A stretch of DNA of 64,000 nucleotides from Hydrangea macrophylla (lineage: Eukaryota > Streptophyta > Magnoliopsida > Cornales > Hydrangeaceae): the NCBI GenBank assembly GCA_033977485.1, contig CM066994.1, positions 48,881,155-48,945,154 of the forward strand, read 5' to 3'. Numbering within the stretch: position 1 is the stretch's first letter; the number at the start of each line of letters is the position of its first letter. The notes beneath the pieces were generated by a model. The model searched no databases. It was given only the letters and a program-made list of their open reading frames with translations, and was not told the DNA's origin. This document shows, piece after piece, positions 1-11,305 of the stretch. The position numbers and the translations under genes are program-made.

Positions 1-311
1 TTAGACTGAAATTGAGATTGGATTAAACCAAATATTTGTCTTGGACATGAATTTTGTCAAATTAACATGATATTGATTCTCATAAAAATAGGTAGAAAAT
101 CGAGATTGGATTAAATCAGATCCTATTTTAACTCAGCAATGGACTTCTTTTCCCGAGAACCTTCAAAACCGGTCTCCACCACCATTGAGGACTTACCTTT
201 TTTAATTACTTTTTGGTTTATTGATCCATTGCAATTTGCTTTCAATAGCTTATGCTTAGATTTTCTTTGGCTCATGAGTTTAGTGAAGTATAGGAACACT
301 TTTTCAACTAG

Positions 312-520
312 TTTGTGATGATAACAACATATTTAAATGGACTGCTCTTATCAAGGTAGGTTTTGATTTTGTAGGAAAATCCATTGTTTTATGCTATTGT
401 TTGACTTTATTTCTGTAATCAGGGACCATCAGAAACTCCTTTTGAGGGTGGTGTCTTCCAGCTTGCTTTCTCTGTGCCCGAGCAGTATCCTCTGCAACCT
501 CCTCAAGTGCGATTCTTGAC
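312..520 (+). pseudogene. PEX4: PEX4/UBC21-like peroxisomal ubiquitin-conjugating enzyme, two-exon fragment
   Basis: Two exons read as the middle of the plant peroxisomal E2 (PEX4/UBC21), which ubiquitinates the PEX5 import receptor at the peroxisome membrane. Exon 312-355 follows an acceptor 'aactag' and encodes CDDNNIFKWTALIK, ending at a good donor (AAG|gtaggt). A 67-bp intron follows. Exon 423-520 encodes [12 protein letters not shown] through PPQVRFLT, part of the E2 beta-sheet and loop ahead of the active site. After RFLT the sequence leaves the family: no GT donor is at the expected point, and no later exon with the HPN box or the catalytic Cys was found in the next 3 kb. The first exons would lie upstream of the window or be absent. 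I infer a truncated gene or duplicated fragment rather than a working gene. The identity is from recognition of the family, not a search. Confidence 0.72.
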
Positions 521-2662
521 ACTCATTTTGTTGCTAAGAATTTGCTTTCTTTCCTATTTTCAGAGGATTTTTCTCGAATTTTGCAATTGGCTAATTTAAT
601 GTATTGACCAAACTCCATTTTCTAGCTTGTGAATGAATTTTGTTATGAGAAGTTTGTGTGATAATGAACTGTTTATTATAGTCCTCAGGCAGGATTTCAT
701 TAAGCCTCTAGTTTTTACTTGCATGAAATGTGGGTTAGTTTTGATACTTGTGGGTATGAATTATTCATATGTGTTTGGCATCTCATGAAACTTAATGGCA
801 CAAATACATGAATTCATAGATGAATAGGAAAATAAAATTACGACCAAACAAGTTTCCACAGTTTATAAATACATGAATTCATAAATGAATAGGAAAATAT
901 ATATATACAAGTAAAAAAATTCAAACAGTTTCCACATATATATATAAAAAAAAAAAACGGGTCATGGGCTTTGACTCGACCCGTATCTGACCCGACCAAA
1001 ACTGACCCAAATAAACGGGTCAAAGATGGGCCAATGACCCGCATCCGACCCGACCAAAACCAACCCGAACCGCCCATTTGCCACCCCTACCCGCACCCGC
1101 ATCCGTGCTTCATAGGTGCCGAGAAGTTTGCCAAATATTATGAAGTAAGAAATTATACAGACTTGAAAGATATAACAATGAGATGATCTTGTCTATAAAT
1201 CTAAGGCATGGGTGGAATGATTGCAAGTAAAATTGACATGTAGATGCTATTGCCATAAAAATGAACGTCTTTATTGGCTTATGGGATTGCAAGGAAGGGA
1301 AATGAGAATAAGGTGTAAAAGAGAGAAGATGTGGAATTGGGGTGTCAAGGAAGATGCAGAGTAAGCATAAGAGTAAGGTGGTACTACTTTGTTCAGGGAA
1401 ATAGAAGCTGCAAATCCTTCGGAACTTTGGAAGTCAAAAAGAAGAAGATTGAAATCCGACAAGGATGATGGTTGATATATAGTGAAGCCCTTCCATCTCT
1501 CTCTCTCTCTCTCGGCCCTTTCGGGTAACCAAATATAGCAGTATTGTTTTGTATGATAAAACTGTTTCAGATGGTGGTATATTGGTAGTTCTTAATCACT
1601 TCTCTTTGTAGTAGATTACGACCTGATCAAACACAATAATGCTGCAAAAAAGCTTGAGGCCTATCTTCATGATGGTGGTATTAGTTAGGTTTCGTCTGCA
1701 CTAATCCAAAAATATAAACCAGTCAGCTAGTATCTTGGTCTGGTGGTAATTTGGAGACCTAACTCCAGTGAGTAACCAACTGGTGTGTATATCTTTTATT
1801 TGTTTTTACTTGGTTGTGTGGGTGTAATATCCCTAGAAACTAAGTTAGGATAGCCTGACATACCAAACTACAGATTAATCAAGTTAACTTCGTGTCAGAG
1901 TTAAAATTGAATTTTTTTGCATAAAGGTAGAAATTGTAAACATTATGACCATGGTCGTTAGAATTGGTTGATTCACTGGTCGATTCGAGTTCAGACTACC
2001 CGAGACGATTTGCTATTCATTATTCTCGACTTTGAAGTTTTGAGTTTTAAGTGGGACACTTTCAATGTTTGGAGCCTTGATATTGCATGAAACTCGCGTG
2101 ACATAGTTGTTTTGTTCATTTTAAGCATTGTATATATGTCTTTCAACTCTCTCTATGTATGCAGTAAAAATCTTACCATTCACGATTTGATAATATTGGA
2201 AAACCGATTAATGATTCGGTTCACAATTTGACCACAATTGTTAGGAGATAGGACTATGGCATTTGTGTCATGGTCTTTTAGGCACTTGTAGTTTTTGACT
2301 ATACCTGGAATTCTCATTCTTTTTAATGATCATTCGCTTCACAATGTTGATGCAACTATTTGTCCTATGATACAATGTATGGTTATCAAATTTTTTTTTT
2401 GGTAAATATGATTATCAATTTGCAAAATCTTAAATTAGAACAATGCAAGTACGAGAGTTATGTTTTTCAAAATGGACTTGATGAATTCAATGAGATCACT
2501 TGTAAGTGACTGGTTAAAAAGCTGTGTGACTGTTTGGAATAGCTTTTTCACAGCTTTAAAAAAAATCTGATTCACTTTGAAAGTCTAAAAATAGTTTTTT
2601 TTTAAAAAGCTCCAAGTTGTATCTTTCTAAAAAATCTCTTGTTCTAAACAGTGATTGCTTTA
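521..2662. other. Gene-poor stretch downstream of the PEX4 fragment
   Basis: AT-rich sequence with no convincing ORF. It holds a GC-rich tract of repeated 'gacccg' (about 960-1110), which ends in a string like a hAT terminus (ccatttgccacccct, about 1074-1088) with no matching left end found. It also holds a short (CT)n microsatellite at about 1495-1513 and one exon-like segment at 1624-1690. Confidence 0.5.
1624..1690 (+). other. Possible terminal exon of an unidentified gene
   Basis: A pyrimidine-rich acceptor (tctctttgtag) ends at about 1615 and is followed by an open frame reading DYDLIKHNNAAKKLEAYL then HDGGIS and a stop. The composition is protein-like (charged and amphipathic), unlike the surrounding AT-rich DNA. 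I do not recognise the protein. It does not match the PEX4 C-terminus. It may be a chance ORF. Confidence 0.2.
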
Positions 2663-2973
2663 GGCTTTGTTTGGTTCTTCGATTTAGTGAGGGAAAAGAA
2701 AGGAAACCATAGAGGAAAACCTTTTCCTTTGTTTGGTTGATTAGGAAAACATTGAGGAAAATAGGAAAGAAAAGAGAATAAGTTGAGAAAAATTAAAACA
2801 TTTGGAATGTTGTAAGTCATTTCCCTTCCTTTATTCATATTTACAATTATATTTCAGAAAATTTTAATTTTTAAGGTTATTTAAGCATAAGGAAAATACG
2901 AGCGAAAACACGAGGGAACTAGTGTTCCTTTCCTTTTCTTTTCCCTCATGAAATCCATGAACCAAACGAAGCC
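2663..2973. mobile_element. Tourist-like MITE (PIF/Harbinger type), 311 bp
   Basis: Imperfect terminal inverted repeats of about 45 bp: the left end starts GGCTTTGTTTGGTTC and the right end, reverse-complemented, starts GGCTTCGTTTGGTTC; both run on into GAGGGAAAAG. TTA flanks each end (2660-2662 and 2974-2976), the usual target duplication of PIF/Harbinger MITEs. No coding capacity. It lies about 470 bp upstream of the TFIIIC start codon, so it could sit in that gene's promoter or a 5' UTR intron. Confidence 0.75.
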
Positions 2974-3441
2974 TTAAAGCTGACCCAAACGGGCTCGACA
3001 GTCTTCATAACTTACTAGAAGTTCAGCGTTCACTAGATATAGTAATCACCATATGGGGTTCAAATCATTTTACAAAAAAGAGAGTAAACAGTCACTGACT
3101 CTCCTAAATATGCAAAAAACTGGTAGAGATTGAATTAAGTTGCTTTGATAGGATACACATTGAGAATTTAGTTTTAGGTTGGTGAAATCTAGAATATCGG
3201 TTCTGGGGTGCGCACACACAAGCACATGCACAGTTTACTATCATATGGGTGTGTTTATGCGTGGATGATGTTCTTGTTGACATTGTTGTCTTCTTACAAA
3301 ATATTGGAAGATTAACATATTTGTGTCTAAAGCTTATATTGTAAAGGATCTCATTTGTCATAAGTTTGTACTTTTAGAAGAAACACTAGTAATTGTTTCT
3401 CTCTCATCACAGTGCAGTTAGTGATATAGAATTACATCACA

Positions 3442-6192
3442 ATGGACGACAAGGGAGACAAAGCTACTTATACTGAAGTTGATCATCCCTCTCCCTTAGC
3501 CGGAGGCATTGAAAGCGAAATAGAGACAGATGGCCATGAAGAAGAAGAAGAGGAGAGAGAAGATAATAGTGAAGACGATGAGTTTGCTCTGAGATTCGAA
3601 GGTGACATGAACCCTTTTGATTTCACAGAAAATGATGCTTCGGGACTCCAACCTTATCAGCGATTTGAGCGTTTGGAGTATGAATCTCTTGCTGAAAAAA
3701 AACAAAAATCGCTTCTGGGTCACCAGCGTGAAGAGTCAGAGAAGAAGTCTGGCTTAGAGGATGTGTTTGGTACGGGCATCGATGAAATGATGGAATCAAT
3801 GGGTTACGGTGGTAGGCGAAAGTCGAGGAAACTTAAGAAAAGAGGAAGACCAAAGGGATCTAGAAATAAAGTTAGCTCTATAGTCACACGAATGCTTGGT
3901 GAGGGTACACTTCATTACGCACATGGCAATTATACAGAAGCCATTAGCATATTGAATGAAGTTGTTCGGCTTGCACCCAACATGTCCGATACATATCATA
4001 CGCTCGGTCTTGTATACAATGCGATGGGTGATAAGCAAAAAGCCATGAGTTTCTACATGCTTGCCGCAATGATGAGACCAAAAGATTCATCTCTTTGGAA
4101 ATTGCTTCTCACTTGGTCCATAGAGCAAGGAAATATTGCTCAGGCTCGTTATTGCCTTTCCAAAGCAATAATGGCGGATCCGGAAGATATTAGTCTGAAA
4201 TTTCATCTCGCATCTCTCTATCTTGAGCTCGGAGATTATGAGAAAGCTGCTAAATCGTATGATCAGATATTACAGGTCTGTCCCGGAAATGTCGAAGCTC
4301 TAAAGGCAGCTGCAAAGTTGTACCAACATTGTGGTCAGATTGAACGTTCTATCACCATTCTCGAGGACTATCTTAAGCATAATTCAACCGAATCTGATAT
4401 AACCATGGTTGAGCTTTTAGCATCCATACATATGAAAGACAAGGAATATGCCAAAGCTCTTCAGCATATTGAGCACTGTTCTGAGAGAGAACTTCCGTTG
4501 AATCTAATAACTAAAGCAGGAATTTGCCACCTTCATCTGGGAAATATAGAGAAAGCAGAAATTATTTTCATGGTGTTTCAATCAGAGAATTGCTCTAACC
4601 ATGTGAATCTGATTATAGAAGTTGCAGACTCGTTTAAGAGTCTTGGGCATTATGAATCTGCATTGAAGTACTATCTGATGTTAGAAAGGAGTTCTGGACA
4701 TGGCAGTGGAATTTTACACTTAAAAATTGCTCAATGTTATTTATCCTTGAATGAAAGAGTAGACGCAATTAAATTTTTCTACGATGCTTTAGGAACGCTT
4801 GAGGACAGTGTTGATGCTCGGTTAACTTTGGCTTCGCTCCTCCTTGAAGGAGGGAAGGATAATGAAGCCATTTTGGTTCTCTCCCCAACAAATTTGGAGT
4901 TGGCATCAGAAACACGTTCCGTTCAACCTAAATCTTGGTGGTTAAATGAGAATATAAAAATGAAGCTTGCGAAAATTTATCGAGAGAAAGGGATGATTGA
5001 GAAATTCGTTAATCTACTTTTTCCCTTAGTTCACAAGTCATTGGTCTCGGCGAGTTTAGAGGTTAAACCGAGAAAAAAACTATCAAGAAGCGTTCTTCTT
5101 GATAGAGCCAAAGTACTAGATGATCAGCAAACTGACTATGTTTTTCAAGGATTTAGACCCACAGCTAGTGCATCGGACATGTCGAAAGCTACTAGAGCTA
5201 AAAGATTGCTTCAAAAGAAATCAAATTTGAAGGAAGAAACGAAAGCTAAAGCATTGGCTGCTGGTTTGGAATGGCAAAGTGAAGAATCGGATGATGAGCC
5301 TCCACGAAAGGTATCGAAAAAAAAGCCTCCCTTGCCCGAACTTCTCAAAGATGAGGAGCACCATAAGCTTATTGTGGATTTATGTAGAGGATTAGCATCC
5401 TTGCAAAGATTTTGGGAAGCATTAAATATTACAAGTCTCACTTTAAGGTTGGTTTCTAATAATTTGTCTGTGGAGAGAAAGGATGAACTTTTGACTGTTG
5501 GGGCCCAAATGGCATATAATATTACGGATCCCAAACACGGGTATGACTTTGTGAGGAATATTGTTCTGCAGCATCCTCACAGTATGGCTGCGTGGAACTG
5601 CTATTACAAAGTAATATCTAGATTAGATGTTCATCACTCAAAACATTCCAAGTTCTTGCACCGAATGCGAGACAGGCATAAAGATTGTGTGCCACCCATA
5701 CTTATTGCGGGTCATCAGTTTACCATGATCAGCCAGCATCAAGCGGCAGCAAGAGAGTACTTGGAAGCGTATAAGCTAATGCCAAACAATCCCTTAATCA
5801 ATCTTTGCGTGGGCGCTTCTTTAATTAACTTGGCCATTGGTATAAGACTTCAGAACAAGCATCAGTGTGTCGCACAAGGTTTAGCATTTTTATACAGTAA
5901 TTTACAGTTGTGTGGGACCAGCCAGGAAGCTCTGTATAATATAGCCCGCGCATGTCATCATGTTGGTCTTGTTACTCTTGCGGCTTCGTATTATGAAAAG
6001 GTGCTTAATACTACTGAGAAGGATTATCCGATCCCCACGCTTCCCTATGAGATTTCCAGTCTTCCAGAAAATCAAAAGCCTGGTTATTGCAATCTTCGTC
6101 GAGAAGCAGCTTTTAATTTGCACCTGATTTACAAAAGAAGTGGGGCAAATGATCTTGCAAGGCAGGTCTTGAGAGAACATTGCACTTTTTGA
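3442..6192 (+). CDS. GTF3C3: General transcription factor 3C polypeptide 3 (TFIIIC subunit, TPR protein; tau131/TFC4 family)
   Basis: Encodes a 916-residue protein, close to the family's usual length. The family forms the TPR scaffold of the A-box-binding half of TFIIIC and recruits TFIIIB to tRNA genes in the nucleus. Visible in order: a strongly acidic N-terminus (about residues 28-48); a basic patch KKRGRPKGSRNK (about 132-143) with an AT-hook-like GRP core; a first TPR array from about residue 149 (LHYAHGNYTEAISILNEVVR, then HTLGLVYNAMGDKQKAMSFY) continuing to about 520; a charged linker with SEESDDEPPRK and KKKPPLPELL (about 613-640); and a second TPR array from about 713 to the end. The C-terminus (AAFNLHLIYKRSGANDLARQ) is typical of the family. 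The start chosen is the first ATG of the frame, before the acidic region. No frameshift or stop interrupts it, and the CDS has no intron. An acceptor-like 'catcacag' at 3405-3412 suggests a 5' UTR intron. It is probably functional. Confidence 0.93.
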   Translation: MDDKGDKATYTEVDHPSPLAGGIESEIETDGHEEEEEEREDNSEDDEFALRFEGDMNPFDFTENDASGLQPYQRFERLEYESLAEKKQKSLLGHQREESEKKSGLEDVFGTGIDEMMESMGYGGRRKSRKLKKRGRPKGSRNKVSSIVTRMLGEGTLHYAHGNYTEAISILNEVVRLAPNMSDTYHTLGLVYNAMGDKQKAMSFYMLAAMMRPKDSSLWKLLLTWSIEQGNIAQARYCLSKAIMADPEDISLKFHLASLYLELGDYEKAAKSYDQILQVCPGNVEALKAAAKLYQHCGQIERSITILEDYLKHNSTESDITMVELLASIHMKDKEYAKALQHIEHCSERELPLNLITKAGICHLHLGNIEKAEIIFMVFQSENCSNHVNLIIEVADSFKSLGHYESALKYYLMLERSSGHGSGILHLKIAQCYLSLNERVDAIKFFYDALGTLEDSVDARLTLASLLLEGGKDNEAILVLSPTNLELASETRSVQPKSWWLNENIKMKLAKIYREKGMIEKFVNLLFPLVHKSLVSASLEVKPRKKLSRSVLLDRAKVLDDQQTDYVFQGFRPTASASDMSKATRAKRLLQKKSNLKEETKAKALAAGLEWQSEESDDEPPRKVSKKKPPLPELLKDEEHHKLIVDLCRGLASLQRFWEALNITSLTLRLVSNNLSVERKDELLTVGAQMAYNITDPKHGYDFVRNIVLQHPHSMAAWNCYYKVISRLDVHHSKHSKFLHRMRDRHKDCVPPILIAGHQFTMISQHQAAAREYLEAYKLMPNNPLINLCVGASLINLAIGIRLQNKHQCVAQGLAFLYSNLQLCGTSQEALYNIARACHHVGLVTLAASYYEKVLNTTEKDYPIPTLPYEISSLPENQKPGYCNLRREAAFNLHLIYKRSGANDLARQVLREHCTF

Positions 6193-6806
6193 TGGTGCAT
6201 TTTTAATTTACTGTATTCTGCTAGTGTAGTTATGACTATTTGATCTTTTTCTGATGATAATGCATTCTTGTGCCTTCTTTCTTCTTCTCTTTTTTGTCAT
6301 TCTGTTTGCCTAGTTTGTGTCTTTTTGTGGGTTTTTATATAAGTTTTGGCCTTTTTGTATGAATAACCCATCGAAGCCATCAAAATGAGGTATCAGTGAA
6401 GAATATGATTGGTGAAATACAGGTTTATTGCTCTCTTCTTGTATCTAGTGGTATTAAATAATATTAAGTTTGCGAACTTCTCTCTTCGTGAAGCTTAAAA
6501 AAAATGATTATTTGATCAATTGGTGGTCACTTTGTTTAATGACCTCTTGACATAAAATTTATATTTTGCTTGATTTTTTTTTTTTTAAATTTTTTTTTTC
6601 AATAGATTAAGAGCTTTTTGATGATGTTTAGGGTTTATTCTTTTTCGTTTCGGCAAGCATTAGAATGTGTCCGTTCACTTTTATTTTCTACCAGGTGCTC
6701 TTGAATGTCAACTAACAAGTATCTTTGCTGCAAGATTATGATATTAGTAGTTGTTCTTGAGGCCTAAATGACTTTGTGCTTTCTTCAAGAGATGCAGGAT
6801 TGGTTG
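6193..6806. other. 3' UTR of the TFIIIC gene and short intergenic spacer
   Basis: T-rich sequence following the TGA of GTF3C3, with T-runs at about 6578-6600. No canonical AATAAA was picked out; 'taaataatatt' near 6454-6466 is a weak poly(A)-signal candidate. No ORF. It ends where the LTR of the nested block begins. Confidence 0.5.
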
Positions 6807-9409
6807 TGTAATAACCCATAAATTTTATTTTTCTTTTATGTTGCAATACGTGAGCACGAGTCATGCTAGCGTATGATATATAGATAGGGGAAAGAGATTT
6901 CATTAAAAAGATGGAGCGATCCCATGATAGAAGCATAAGAATGAAAGGGTCCGAGAGGAGACACAAGGGGAATTCCATTACGAGAATGGAAGGTATGAAT
7001 GGGTAGAAGAAGAGAGAAACGATGAGATGAAAATGTTTCCATAATTGGTAAGATAACTTGTAACTCACAAGAATATGAGGTGTTAATTGGTAATAAGCAA
7101 GAAGCGCATAACATGGAGGGCTAGTATCCCGGTACGGGTGAATTCATTGAATTGAGTTAACATTGGTGAAAAATGGTATATATGATAAGGGTGTATATGT
7201 AAACATTTCTACAACTAGTAGGTCAAATAGTAATTCACGGAAATGTAAGGAGCTACATTGGAATAATTGAAAGTGGAGTAGGTTGAACGCTAATTCAAGA
7301 AAGTGTGAGGTGCTAGAATGCGATATCGGAAAGTGTAGTAGGTGAATATGTAATTTAGGAAAGTTCAATTCTAGAACTTGGTGGAATCTCCTAAGTAGGG
7401 AGATTAATTAACTTAATTGAGGTTAATTAGCTAATTGAGATTAATTAGCTTAATCAAGAAGCTTGCTTGTGCCAAGCAAGGAGGTGTTATGTGTCATGAC
7501 TTGGGAGATTAAATTTTCAATTGACATGTGGTGATGACTAGTCTAATGGAAGAATACAAAATAGATGTACATCTTTGAGGTGCTTGTGTAGAGACAAGCA
7601 AGAAGGTTAAAGAAAAGAGAGAATAAGGGAGAAAATAGAAAGAAATGAAAGAAAAATAAAGAAAAGGGAAGTTATGAGAAAGGAATTGGAGTTGGAATTT
7701 GATCCCCAAGGGTAAGTAGACTTGTAGTCTATGGTTTAATTCCATTTTGATTAAGGAAGGAACATGACATGTTCATATATTGTTTACATGTTGAATAATT
7801 AATGTAGGGAGATTAAAGGGGTGATGTAGAAATGAGCTAGTAATCATGTAATTGAATCTACTAGCAATGTGAGTAATTCTAATCCTTGAATTGACTCTTG
7901 AATTGATGATCAAAATGCTATATATATATATATTGATGAGCCATGAGATTTGTAAGTGATCATGTTATCTTGTTATGGTTTCATGAAGTAATGTTATAAG
8001 CAAGACTTATGATGTTATGTGTTTAATTATGCTCTCTATTGAGTATAATAAGGATATGGATATATATTGTTATTGTGGGGTACATGGAAAGGGGTATGAA
8101 TGTTTTGACATGTGAATGGATTCCGTAATAAATGGAAGGAAAGAAAAAGTAAGAGAATTCATACGGGGAATTGTGAGAATGGCACTGGAGGAGATCAAAG
8201 AATGAGAAAGTATGAAATGAGGTGTAAACTATATGGTATTAAAGTAGTGTTGGAAAAGAATGCGTTTAATCAGTGTACTTATAATCATTATTGTGCTTAA
8301 ATGCTATATAATGTTAACGTTCACTGATTATGTTATTCACTGAACTTTATAGCTCATTGGTTATTTATATAAACATTTCAGGTATTTGGGAAGCAAGGTA
8401 AGTTGAGGTGAGGTGAAGAATTGAAGACGTTTTAGTGTTTATATTTCAGTTTATTAGATGGTTTGTAATAATATGGCAGAAGAGAATGCAGTGAAGTTGG
8501 TAATGAACTACGACTCCTATAATGAGGTTAATGGTGCAGTAGGGATAGAAGTTGTACTCTAGAGGTGAAGCCACATTTGTTAAGACCTCAAGAGTACTAC
8601 TATGTAGAGTTATAGATAATAATGGATTGTGCGTGTGTTTGATAATGAATGCATGGTGACTCATGGGAAATAGATTAAAAAGGGGAAAAACACAAGAGAA
8701 TGCGCATACTTGCATGACATGTTAAACTTGTTTGGAAGTAGATTGTGTAAGAGTGATTGTATATCTTACATTTGTGAGATATGACGATAACTCTGGTTGC
8801 ATGGAAATATGTTTAGATATCATGTCATGTGATTCAAATAAGATGTCATGTTAAACGTGAGCATTTGGACAATGATATGCTATGAAAATGGAACATATAA
8901 TCGTCACTTCGTAAGATTGAAATAGTAGATCAAGATAAAAGTAAGCATTGAATAAAGTGTGCATGATAAAAGTGATAAAAAATGAGTTATGACGTAAGAG
9001 CAAGTTGTAAATGTTGAGGAAGATCTCTCTTTATTCATCTATGAGTGTGTTGGAAACTACAGGTGTGTTATTAAGTGTTTGGAGATGTTTTAACACGAAA
9101 TTGGAATGTTAGAAACAAGCGTGGAGCTTGCCCGAGCGAGGAAAGCACAGTTGAATTTTAAAAATGAAAAATATTGTTTAGCTTGTGTTTAAAGGTTTCT
9201 ACAGATTATTATAAGGAAAGAGCCTTTATGGGTTTAAAAAAAAGGGATTTTATAACTCAACTTGAGAAAGCAAGATGCTTGTTTGGTTTTGGTCCATTTT
9301 AATTTGCATAGAGTCAACTAGCTCTTTAGTTGATTAGTAAGGTGGGGAATAGAGCCTTGGTGGCAGTCACGTGTCGTAAAGCTACCCTTTGTGGGTTTGG
9401 GGCGTGACA
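6807..9409 (+). repeat. 5' LTR of the LARD-like element (2603 bp)
   Basis: Starts TGTAATAACC and ends GGGGCGTGACA. It matches, piece by piece, the interrupted 3' LTR; for example 6837-7370 matches 13549-14074, and 7370-8020 matches 16771-17436. An AT-dinucleotide tract at 7920-7933 might serve as a TATA region. No conserved ORF is shared by the two copies. Confidence 0.9.
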
Positions 9410-9412
9410 GAA

Positions 9413-9424
9413 TGATATCAGAGC
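9413..9424 (+). promoter_or_regulatory. Primer-binding site (tRNA-iMet type) of the LARD-like element
   Basis: TGATATCAGAGC, 3 bp inside the 5' LTR, matches 11 of 12 bases of the plant tRNA-iMet complement TGGTATCAGAGC. Confidence 0.8.
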
Positions 9425-9766
9425 AATAAGAATTATGGGATGAGGAAAATGTGAAAAGATATGTGTTAGATATGAAAAGATTCACATACGTTCTCTTATA
9501 TGATGATGTGTTATTGAGTGTATTGTTCACTATGACAACTTTAATGTCTTATGGATGGTCTATGTTGGAATAGATATCAGATGTTATATGTTGGATTATC
9601 AGAACAATAAGGAACTTGGAATGGGAAAAGTGTGATGGTACATACAACTATATGTACAAACATCTGAAGGTGAATGTAGTTATAACCTAATTAAAGATTA
9701 TGAAATGTGTTGTTATTTGCCTGATGCAATTCGTTGTAACTATAGGTTGTTGAATTTATATATACT

Positions 9767-10892
9767 CCGGGGCGGATCTATGTAAGGGCGAGGGGGGGCT
9801 TGAGCCCTCCTAAGTTTTAGAAAATTCTTTTATATACCCTGTAAAAGAAAGTTATATTTAAGTTCAACCCCCTAAAAATTTGATTAAGTCCCCTATTCTA
9901 TTAGGCCTCGTTTGGCAGGCCGGATAAATCTGGCGGATAGGATATGATAAGGTAGGATCAGATAGAATAGTAATTCTGTGTGATAAGTTATAACGCTGTC
10001 CTGTGTTTGGAATGTGCCCAAATATATGTTCCAGATAATAACTAAATTATTATCCTGAAGGAAAAAAAGAGATTTGAAAAAAAAAATGTATATCTGAAGG
10101 GAAAAAAATGAATCTTTAAGAAATTTTTTTTTTGAAAATGAAAAAAGTCTTTTTGTCCCAAGAAGTTATCTCAAACTCCTAATCTCACTTAATATTTCCC
10201 TCCTATGGGTTAGAGTTATTGCACTCTCCATGAGATAAAAACCAAGTTCAAAACTATTTTATCATGTCCGATGGCGCCACCAAACGTCGGATAAAAGTTA
10301 TATGCCTATTATCCTGACCACCAAAAAGGTTTAGGGGTTGTGTTATGGTAATTAAATTAGGGAATTATCTCTGTCTGAAAAAAAAAAAAAAAAAAAAAAT
10401 TAAGGAACTTTTATTTTGTTGTAAGTAGTGTTAAATGAACTTGTACAAAATGCTCAGAACTCCCTAGACTTAAAGGGAATCATTGGATTCTCTAGAGTCT
10501 TTTAGAGACTTATACAGGATATCTATTATAGGTAGGGTGACCTTCTAGAAAGATTACTTTATTATGAGGTCCAAAACTTCTCAAATATTATCATGAGTTT
10601 CTATTCCATTGGATGATTGCCCCTTATATAAATCTTGGCCATTGATCGTACTAACTATTATTTATAAGTAGGGTAGCCTTCATCAAAATCATTCAAGAAT
10701 TATAAAGTTCCTCGAAAAAAAAAATTTTACTTCGAAGAATTTGCAGATTATTGATCGAGTAGCTAGTAAAAAGTGCATATTTTTGTTCTTTTTCTACTTC
10801 TTCATGTCTCTTTTATCGTCAAATATAAAAAGTCTACTCTGTAATATATAAAAGATAGCTCTCCTTGAGCCAAATTCCTGGATCCACCCCTG
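9767..10892. mobile_element. hAT-like non-autonomous DNA transposon (1126 bp)
   Basis: Flanked by a perfect 8-bp target duplication TATATACT (9759-9766 and 10893-10900), the hAT hallmark. Termini are inverted: left CCGGGGCGGATCTA; right end, reverse-complemented, CAGGGGTGGATCCA, resembling the common hAT end CAGGGGCGGA. No transposase ORF. It contains a smaller MITE. Confidence 0.82.
9904..10330. mobile_element. Possible Tourist-like MITE nested in the hAT-like element
   Basis: Left end GGCCTCGTTTGGCAGGCC followed by GGATAA; the right end, reverse-complemented, reads ACCTTTTTGGTGGTCAGGATAA, a loose inverted match. TTA flanks each end (9901-9903, 10331-10333). A poly(A) run follows at about 10380-10399. 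The TIR is imperfect, so this is moderate at best. Confidence 0.45.
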
Positions 10893-11305
10893 TATATACT
10901 AATGATATTGGAATTTTTGAGGAAAGTATGAACAGGAAAAGCTCTATATTGAGAGAAATGGAAATGAGATATCATGGGGATATCGAGGTATGGCTATTTA
11001 TTTGAGGAAATTGGTGAATGGATATGAAGGTATGATTATTTATCAGTTTCAAGCATTATTTCTCAATACTTGCGTAGAATACAAAAATGTAATTTTGATG
11101 ATATGTTAACATGGGGATATGTGTAAAATATTAAAGAAATTTATGATCTATCATGACATAGTTATTCTTGTTAAAGGAAACGATGTGAACTCCTTAATAG
11201 AGTATGATTAAGAGAGAATGCATGTATGACTAATGGAGTGAAAGGTGTTCAAAGAGCATATGAATGTATATTGAGTTTTATTTGATATATATATATATAT
11301 ATTAA

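Noticed and set aside
838..1186. Two overlapping ORFs across the GACCCG-rich tract
   Set aside because: Both are low-complexity translations of a GC-rich repeat inside AT-rich DNA with no protein-like features.
7144..7745. Minus-strand ORFs (and matching ones at 13880-14113 and 16960-17199) that recur in both LARD LTRs
   Set aside because: Recurrence is explained by LTR duplication. They are short, lack motifs and contain differing ends between copies.
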